64,000 bases of DNA from NCBI GenBank assembly GCA_015069615.1, contig SVIF01000005.1, positions 1 through 64,000 of the forward strand. The letters are read 5' to 3'. The notes below the pieces were generated by a model that saw only the letters and a list, made by a program, of their open reading frames with translations, was not told where the DNA came from and ran no database searches. The DNA is from Clostridiales bacterium. Lineage in GTDB: Bacteria; Bacillota; Clostridia; Christensenellales; Borkfalkiaceae. The position numbers and the translations under genes are program-made. Below are positions 57,698 to 64,000 of the stretch, piece by piece; the first letter of the stretch is position 1; every line of letters begins with the position of its first letter.

Positions 57698-59350
57698 TTG
57701 AAGAAAAAAGAAAACGAACTAAAAGTGCTGTTTCTTGGCGGTGTGGGGGAAATCGGTAAAAACATGACCGCGCTGGAATGTGGTGATGACATCATCATCA
57801 TTGACTGCGGTTCTATTTTCCCTACCGAATCCATGCCCGGGATTGACCTTGTAATTCCCGATTTTACCTATCTTATGGAGCGGAAGGACAAAGTTCGCGG
57901 GGTGCTTTTAACCCACGGGCACGAAGACCATATCGGGTCGCTTCCATACTTATTAAAAGAACTGAACGTACCCGTATTTGCAACGAAACTTACGTTAATG
58001 CTAGTGGAAAACAAATTAAAAGAACACCGCTTGCAAGAAGTAGACTTAAACTGCGTAAAACCGGGCACGAAACTTACCTTAGGTTGCTTTGAAACCGAAT
58101 TTATTAACGTAAATCACTCCATTGCAGGTGCGGTTGCGCTGGCAATCCGTACCCCCCAAGGTGTCGTGTTCCATTCGGGGGATTTTAAGATGGATCATAC
58201 CCCCGTTGCGGGCGAGCCGATGGATTTAAAGCGCATTTCGGAAATTGGAAAGGAAGGGGTAACCTTATTTCTTTGCGAAAGCACGAATATTGAACGCCCC
58301 GGGTATACCATGAGTGAGCGGGTGGTTGGGCAAACGTTAGACGGTATTTTTGCGGAAAACGTAACTCGCAGGCTAATTATCGCCACCTTTGCCAGCAACG
58401 TTCACCGCTTACAACAAATTTTGGACCTAGCCAAAAAGTACGGCAGAAAGGTTGCTTTTTCGGGCAGAAGTATGATTAACGTTGCAGAAGCCGCCCTTTC
58501 CATAGGGGAACTTTCGTACAACGCGGAAGACGTAGTTGATATTGAAAAAATTAAAAAAATTCCAGATAAGGAACTGGTGATTTTATGTACGGGTAGTCAA
58601 GGGGAGCCTATGAGTGCGCTTACCCGTATGGCAAGCGGGGAATTCAACCGCGTGAAGGTGGACGGCAACGATACCGTAATTTTATCCGCATCTCCCATTC
58701 CGGGTAACGAAAAATCCGTGTACCGCGTGATCAATAATTTGTACCGCTTGGGCGCCGAAGTCATTTACGAATCTTTGGAAAACGTACACGTTTCGGGGCA
58801 CGCGTGTAAGGAAGAGTTGAAACTATTGCACACCCTATTAAAACCCAAATATTTCATGCCCGTACACGGGGAATATCGCCACTTAAAAAAGCACGTGGAT
58901 TTAGCGGTAAGTTTGGGATTAAACCCCGCGTGCGCTTTAATTGCGCAAATAGGAAGCGCGGTTAGCGTAACCCAAAAGCAAATCAAATTTACCGAATCCT
59001 TCCACGCGGGCGCAACCTTGGTGGATGGGGACAGTATGGATGGCAACGACGAAATTTTGGCGGACCGCCGGCATATGGCGGAGGACGGGCTTTTGGTGCT
59101 TGCCTTAACCCTTTCCGCCGGCAGTGGGGAACTGCTTGCGCCCCCCAAAATTTTATGTAGAGGTTTCCTTGCGGAAGGCTTGGATAAACTGCTTACCGAA
59201 GGCGCGTTTGCGGTAACTACCGCCCTATCTTCGTTAAGCAAAGCCACCCGTGAAGAAGTGATTGTAACCGCCCGCCGCGCGCTGAAAAACTGCGTATACC
59301 GTAGCAGTAAGCAAAACCCCGTAATCGTTACGGCGGTAACCGAAATTTAA
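57698..59350 (+). CDS. rnj: Ribonuclease J
   Basis: VLLTHGHEDHIGSLPYLL; HSGDFKMD; CTGSQGEPMSALTRMASG; MPVHGEYRHL. Confidence 0.94.
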   Translation: MKKKENELKVLFLGGVGEIGKNMTALECGDDIIIIDCGSIFPTESMPGIDLVIPDFTYLMERKDKVRGVLLTHGHEDHIGSLPYLLKELNVPVFATKLTLMLVENKLKEHRLQEVDLNCVKPGTKLTLGCFETEFINVNHSIAGAVALAIRTPQGVVFHSGDFKMDHTPVAGEPMDLKRISEIGKEGVTLFLCESTNIERPGYTMSERVVGQTLDGIFAENVTRRLIIATFASNVHRLQQILDLAKKYGRKVAFSGRSMINVAEAALSIGELSYNAEDVVDIEKIKKIPDKELVILCTGSQGEPMSALTRMASGEFNRVKVDGNDTVILSASPIPGNEKSVYRVINNLYRLGAEVIYESLENVHVSGHACKEELKLLHTLLKPKYFMPVHGEYRHLKKHVDLAVSLGLNPACALIAQIGSAVSVTQKQIKFTESFHAGATLVDGDSMDGNDEILADRRHMAEDGLLVLALTLSAGSGELLAPPKILCRGFLAEGLDKLLTEGAFAVTTALSSLSKATREEVIVTARRALKNCVYRSSKQNPVIVTAVTEI

Positions 59351-59367
59351 GCGAAAAATTCAGGATA

Positions 59368-59973
59368 ATGAAGCAAGAAGAATTGAAAAAATACGCGGAT
59401 GAAGTTTGGCAAGAAAACCGCGCCCGTGGGGTGGAAACTCTGCGCCCCCAAACGCGTGAAAAATTACTGAAAAGCGCCAGCCAAAACGCCCCCAAACGCA
59501 TCTTGGAATTAGGCACGGCGGAAGGGGCAACCGCGCTATCCTTACTTGCTTACGCGCCCCAATCTTTTTTGGTTACGGTGGAACTATCGGAAGAGCGCGC
59601 GCTTACCGCTAGAAATCACTTTGAAAAAGCGGGGGTAGAACACCGCGTTCGCGCGGTGTACGGGGATATTTTGGATGTTGTGCCCGCCCTAACAGAACCC
59701 TTTGATTTGATTTTGTTGGACGGCCCCAAGGGGGCGTACTACGAATTACTTTCCCCCTTGCTTTCGCTATTAAACCCCAAAGGGGTTTTGTTTGCGGACG
59801 ACGTGCTGTTTCACGGTTACGTAACGGGGGAAACGGCGTATCGGTCAAAGCACGGCGCGATTATCCGATCCTTGCGCGCCTTTTTGGAAGAAGCGAAAAA
59901 ACTAAACGGCAACGGCTATACCGTAGAACTGTTAAATGCCGAGGACGGCGTGTTGATTTTAACCAAGGAGTAG
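59368..59973 (+). CDS. O-methyltransferase (class I SAM-dependent)
   Basis: ILELGTAEGATALSLL; FDLILLDGPKGAYYELL; LFADDVLFHGYV. Confidence 0.85.
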   Translation: MKQEELKKYADEVWQENRARGVETLRPQTREKLLKSASQNAPKRILELGTAEGATALSLLAYAPQSFLVTVELSEERALTARNHFEKAGVEHRVRAVYGDILDVVPALTEPFDLILLDGPKGAYYELLSPLLSLLNPKGVLFADDVLFHGYVTGETAYRSKHGAIIRSLRAFLEEAKKLNGNGYTVELLNAEDGVLILTKE

Positions 59974-59978
59974 AGAAG

Positions 59979-61001
59979 ATGATCCCCTTTAAGAAAACAG
60001 AAAAAAGAGAAGTAGAAAACGCGGAAATGCAGCGCGTTTACAACCTGATTAAAACCCCCGTAAAGGTGGGCGCGATTTTGAAGTTTGAGGAGGATTTATG
60101 CGATTCCCCCTCGGTATTTCGCCACGGGGAAAAGTGGTATATGTCCTTTATTAAAATCGGTAAGGACACGGCAAATTCGGGGTACGATTCGCACCTTGCG
60201 GAAAGCGAAGATTTGGTGCATTGGAACTATTTGGGTAAAACCCTAACGCGCACGGAAGGAAACGCGTGGGATAGCAAGCAAATTGCCCTTTACGCAGGTT
60301 TCGTGCAAAATGAATTAAGCGGGGAATATCGCTTAACCAAGGTGAACGGAAAATATTATTTCCCCTACCTTGGGGGAAACTTAAACGGTTACGAAACGGA
60401 CCCCCTTACCATGGGGCTTGCATATACCGAAACCCCCGAAGAAATCTCTTCTTACAAAAAATTCCCCGAGCCTTTTTTGCGCCCCACGGATGCGGACGCG
60501 CGAAAAGGGGAAACCTTAACCTTATATAAAAGCAACTTTTTTATAGATAGCGCGAAAACCACGGGATACCCGTACGTAAACGCGTATAATGCCAAGGCGG
60601 AAAACCATAAGGAAAGCATTTTCCTTGCCGTATCAAAGGACGGGGAACGCTGGGAACGCTACGGTGAAAGCGCAATCGTAAAGGATGAAACGCCCGATCA
60701 AAGCAAGCAAATTATCGGGGATCCCGTAATTTTGAAGGACGGCAACCTTTACGTGATGATTTACTTCGTTTTACAAAACGGAAAAACGTACAACACCTTT
60801 GCGTGTTCGTACGATTTAATTACGTGGACGCATTGGGATGGCGAACCCTTAATTAAAAGCGAGTACGAATGGGAAAACGTGTACGCACACAAAACCGCAT
60901 TCGTCCGCGCCAATGGGGTAAGTTACCACTACTACTGCGCGGTAAACGATAAAGGCGAGCGCTTTATTGCGCTTGCAAAAAGCGAAAAGGAAGAACTATG
61001 A
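59979..61001 (+). CDS. GH43-like five-bladed propeller glycosidase
   Basis: CDSPSVFRHGEKWYMSFIK; IIGDPVILKDGNLYVMIYF; AESEDLVHWNYLGKTL. Confidence 0.65.
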   Translation: MIPFKKTEKREVENAEMQRVYNLIKTPVKVGAILKFEEDLCDSPSVFRHGEKWYMSFIKIGKDTANSGYDSHLAESEDLVHWNYLGKTLTRTEGNAWDSKQIALYAGFVQNELSGEYRLTKVNGKYYFPYLGGNLNGYETDPLTMGLAYTETPEEISSYKKFPEPFLRPTDADARKGETLTLYKSNFFIDSAKTTGYPYVNAYNAKAENHKESIFLAVSKDGERWERYGESAIVKDETPDQSKQIIGDPVILKDGNLYVMIYFVLQNGKTYNTFACSYDLITWTHWDGEPLIKSEYEWENVYAHKTAFVRANGVSYHYYCAVNDKGERFIALAKSEKEEL

Positions 61002-62212
61002 AGAAGGTGGAACTGTTAGCGCCCGCGGGCAATTTTTCTAAGTTAAAAACCGCAATTCACTTTGGCGCGGACGCGGTGTATGTGGGGGGAAAGGAATTTT
61101 CCCTTCGCGCAAAAGCAGATAATTTTTCGTACGAAGAACTTGCGTTGGCGGTTTCTTACGCACACGAACGGGGCGTAAAGGTATACGTTACTTGCAATAT
61201 TTTTCCTAAAAACGCAGATTTTCCCCAAGCGGAAACGTACTTTAAGTATTTGGAAAGCATCAAGGTAGATGCGGTTTTAATCACGGACGTAGGGATGCTT
61301 TCCTTGGTAAAGGAATGCGCGCCCACCCTTCCCGTACATATTAGCACGCAGGCGAACACGTTAAACGCGCGTGCGGTGGATTTTTGGCATAAGCAAGGCG
61401 CCGAACGCGTGGTGCTTGCGCGTGAACTTTCGGTAAAGGAAATTAAGGAAATTCACGAATATAACCCCACGTGCCAGTTAGAAGCTTTCGTTCACGGCGC
61501 TATGTGTATTTCGTATAGCGGTAGATGTTTACTTTCCAACTACCTTACCGAAAGGGATGCGAACCGCGGGGAATGCGTGCAAGCGTGCCGTTTTCATTAT
61601 ACCCTTACCGAAACGCAGTCGGGCAAGGTTTTGGAAATAGACGAAGATAGCCACGGCGCGTATCTTTTGAATAGCAAGGACTTAAATATGATTCGCCATT
61701 TGCCTTTGCTTTTGGATGCGGGGGTGGATAGCTTTAAGATTGAAGGTAGAATGAAAAGCGAATACTACCTTGCCACCGTGGTTTCCGCATATCGCAAAGC
61801 CATTGATTTTTATACGGCGGGCGGGGAAGTTCTACCCGAAGAAATTGCAAAGATTCCCGAAAAAACCGCGCATAGGGAATTTACCCAAGCGTACGCCTTG
61901 GGGGATAACGAAAAGACGGTAAACTATTTAGATAGCGGAAGTAAAGGGACTTCGGTTTTTATTGCTCAAGTGTTAAAAGGGGAACAGGGGCGCGCGCTAA
62001 TTGAAATGCGCAACCGCTTTAAGGTAGGGGATACCTTAGAAATCCTTTCCGCAAATAAGGAAGCGGACGGCAATCGCTTTACGGTAACCCAAATGACGGA
62101 TGAAAACGGCGAAGAAGTGTTAGATGCAAAGTTGGTGCAACAAAAACTGTGGGTAACTTTGCCCCACCCTTTAATGGAAGGGGATATTTTAATGGCGGAT
62201 GCCAAAAATTAG
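60998..62212 (+). CDS. U32 family peptidase-like (tRNA/rRNA hydroxylation type)
   Basis: VELLAPAGNFSKLKTAIHFGADAVYVGG; EAFVHGAMCISYSGRCLLSNYLTERDANRGECVQACRF. Confidence 0.93.
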   Translation: MKKVELLAPAGNFSKLKTAIHFGADAVYVGGKEFSLRAKADNFSYEELALAVSYAHERGVKVYVTCNIFPKNADFPQAETYFKYLESIKVDAVLITDVGMLSLVKECAPTLPVHISTQANTLNARAVDFWHKQGAERVVLARELSVKEIKEIHEYNPTCQLEAFVHGAMCISYSGRCLLSNYLTERDANRGECVQACRFHYTLTETQSGKVLEIDEDSHGAYLLNSKDLNMIRHLPLLLDAGVDSFKIEGRMKSEYYLATVVSAYRKAIDFYTAGGEVLPEEIAKIPEKTAHREFTQAYALGDNEKTVNYLDSGSKGTSVFIAQVLKGEQGRALIEMRNRFKVGDTLEILSANKEADGNRFTVTQMTDENGEEVLDAKLVQQKLWVTLPHPLMEGDILMADAKN

Positions 62213-62307
62213 GGAATTTTTTTGAAAAATACTTGCAATTTGCCTTTTCGTGTGATATGATACGTAGGCAAAGCAATTTGCAATTTATTTTAACAATTCA
62301 ATTTGGT

Positions 62308-62445
62308 TTGAGTAGCGGTTCGTTCAACCGCTGAAAGCAGGGGAAGTACGGTGAAAATCCGTCGCAACGGTCATTACGGTGATAGTCCGATAGCCTGCCT
62401 TACCAAAACGGGAAACGGAAATCTCGGGCATGGAGAAGAACGTTT
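62308..62445 (+). ncRNA. Cobalamin-riboswitch-like leader
   Basis: GCAGGGGAAGTACGGTGAAAATCCGTCGCAACGG...GATAGTCCGATAGCCTGCC resembles the cobalamin riboswitch core; downstream B12-related genes. Confidence 0.78.
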
Positions 62446-62551
62446 AACGCGGAAAATATACTCCGCGTTTCGTTGCGTGCCATAGGTACGCAATTTTTTT
62501 ATTTATTGGCTTAGTTCGGTCATCCGAAAGCCTATGTTAGGAGGAAAATTT

Positions 62552-63151
62552 ATGAAGAAAACCTTAAAACTTGTAGCAACACTATTTGCATTACTTGCAA
62601 TCACCTTTTCCCTTGTGGGTTGTAAGGATACGCCCGAAACAACCCCTTCGGTAGCACCCAGTGTTGCTCCTACGGTTGCACCCAGTGTAGCACCTTCGGT
62701 TGTACCCAGTGTTGCACCTTCGGTAGCACCCAGCGTTGCTCCTTCGGTAGCACCCAGTGTAGCACCTTCGGTTGTACCCAGTGCACCTTCTGTATCCAGT
62801 GCGCCTTCAACTGACGGAATTCCCGTTTTGACTGCAGAAGACACGTATCTTTTAATTACCGCGGATGCAAATGCAAGCGGAACGCTGATGGATTTGATGC
62901 AAGAAAAGGCGGCGGCAGGCGAATTTACGTATACCGTGGCAAACGGTATGATTACTTCCATCAACGGCATTGAAAACCCCGCGGATTGGTCCTATTGCTG
63001 GATGATATATACCACGGATAGTGAATATTCGGTGGTTGCTTACGGTCAATATAAATTAAACGGAACCGTATACACTTCGGCGGCTGTTGGCGCGGAACTC
63101 CTTCCCGTAAAGGGGGGCGAAAAATATTTGTGGGTGTACGTGGCGTTCTAA
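62552..63151 (+). CDS. Lipoprotein with (VAPS)n linker and C-terminal DUF4430/transcobalamin-like domain
   Basis: Lipobox LVGC; long SVAPSVAPTV repeats; GTLMDLMQEKAAAGEFTYTVANGMITSINGIENPADWSYCWMIYTTDSEYS. Confidence 0.82.
   Translation: MKKTLKLVATLFALLAITFSLVGCKDTPETTPSVAPSVAPTVAPSVAPSVVPSVAPSVAPSVAPSVAPSVAPSVVPSAPSVSSAPSTDGIPVLTAEDTYLLITADANASGTLMDLMQEKAAAGEFTYTVANGMITSINGIENPADWSYCWMIYTTDSEYSVVAYGQYKLNGTVYTSAAVGAELLPVKGGEKYLWVYVAF
62643..62800 (+). repeat. Intragenic 12/24-bp tandem repeats encoding (VAPS)n
   Basis: Repeated ccttcggt(a/t)g(c/t)acccagtgt(t/a)g(c). Confidence 0.93.
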
Positions 63152-63152
63152 T

Positions 63153-63701
63153 ATGCAAGCAAAAAGAATCGTACTCATCGGGGCGTATTGCGCGGTTTTA
63201 ATCGGTGGGCAATTAGCATTATCGGGCATTGCGGGGGTAGAAGTGGTAACCGTAATGCTTGCCGCGTTTGCTTTCGCCTTTGGGCGGGCAGACGGGGTAA
63301 TTTTGTCTATCGCGTTTTCCCTTTTACGGTGCGTACTGTTCGGCTTTTTCCCCAACGTCATCATTTTATACTTTGTATATTATCCCGCTTTGGCGTTTTG
63401 TTTTGGTTGGTTTGGGAAAAAATGCGATAAAAAAGTAACGGTAAAAAGCCACGCGGTTGCGGTGGCCCTTGCCCTTGTGTTCGGCGCGTTGTTTACCGCG
63501 CTGGACAACGTAATTACCCCCCTATACTACGGGTATTCAAAAAAACTTACCCAAATTTACCACGCGGCATCCATCCCCGTACTGATATCCCAAACGGTAT
63601 GCGCGGTGTTTACCGTACTGTTTTTGTTCCCACCCTTAGTAAAAACGTTGAACCGTTTTACCACCCGAAGAAAAGGTAAAGAAGTAAACGAACAACCGTA
63701 A
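63153..63701 (+). CDS. ECF transporter S component (probable cobalamin/corrinoid)
   Basis: 6-TM small protein typical of ECF S components; operon with DUF4430 lipoprotein under the riboswitch. Confidence 0.78.
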   Translation: MQAKRIVLIGAYCAVLIGGQLALSGIAGVEVVTVMLAAFAFAFGRADGVILSIAFSLLRCVLFGFFPNVIILYFVYYPALAFCFGWFGKKCDKKVTVKSHAVAVALALVFGALFTALDNVITPLYYGYSKKLTQIYHAASIPVLISQTVCAVFTVLFLFPPLVKTLNRFTTRRKGKEVNEQP

Positions 63702-63705
63702 AACG

Positions 63706-63742
63706 AAACGCGGTGGCAAGCATAAGGATTGCCACCGCGTTT
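63706..63742. terminator. Terminator CGCGGTGGCAA-gcataagga-TTGCCACCGCGTTTAT
   Basis: Stem-loop with T-rich tail between convergent genes. Confidence 0.85.
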
Positions 63743-63935
63743 ATTCTATGCTTAGTTCATTTTGTAATTGTGTGAGTTCCATTTCGATATTGTTTACCGT
63801 TCCTTCTATAAAAGAGATAGAGCCTTCTATCAAAGACAAATTATTTTCAAGTGAAGTAATCTTTTTTGTTAATGTCTCTAATGTTTGTTGTACGTTAGAT
63901 AATAAAAGCGAAAAGTCTTGTTTTTGCGTATTCAT
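63741..63935 (-). CDS. Small coiled-coil protein (64 aa)
   Basis: LLSNVQQTLETLTKKITSLENNLSLIEG heptads; AAGGAT upstream of ATG. Confidence 0.5.
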   Translation of the reverse strand: MNTQKQDFSLLLSNVQQTLETLTKKITSLENNLSLIEGSISFIEGTVNNIEMELTQLQNELSIE

Positions 63936-64000
63936 TACATAAATCCTTTTTAATTTTTTTATATTATAGACGGATTTTATCAGACTGTCAAGTATTAACT

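Noticed and set aside
62503-62970. Antisense ORF with GTTEGATLGATEGATLG repeats
   Set aside because: Mirror of the (VAPS)n coding repeat on the opposite strand; no start context.

Overview
The window is a low-to-moderate-GC Firmicutes/Clostridia-type chromosome segment. The evidence is a spoIIA operon (spoIIAA-spoIIAB-sigF), tig-clpP-clpX, an mcsA-like/mcsB/clpC locus without an adjacent ctsR, serC-serA, RNase J, RqcH and carbohydrate genes (rhamnulokinase, GH2, GH4, GH43-like). There is a six-gene tRNA array on the minus strand (Pro, CAT, Asp, Phe, Thr, Tyr). The accessory content is the most interesting part. (i) An amino-acid ABC transporter operon has a substrate-binding lipoprotein that appears circularly permuted: C-half first, then N-half, joining seamlessly. 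(ii) A ~9.5 kb phage-derived head/packaging cassette (ArpU/RinA-like regulator, terminase, portal, scaffold, capsid, adaptor, propeller protein) has no visible integrase, replication, lysis or tail genes. It is preceded by two promoters with an identical upstream motif at identical spacing. A solitary phage fibre-like gene with near-identical 204-bp internal repeats lies ~30 kb away. (iii) A family of hairpin repeats in convergent intergenic regions has variable outer stems that stay complementary. (iv) ~110-bp noncoding modules downstream of tRNA-Tyr carry copies of the tRNA 3' end and their own terminators. (v) Two candidate structured leader RNAs have attenuator architecture. (vi) An XRE regulator is divergent from two zinc-ribbon membrane genes, and a perfect 17-bp palindrome exactly fills the spacer of their promoter. 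(vii) A cobalamin-riboswitch-like element precedes a DUF4430-type lipoprotein with a (VAPS)n linker and an ECF S component. All assignments come from reading the sequence; no database search was run.
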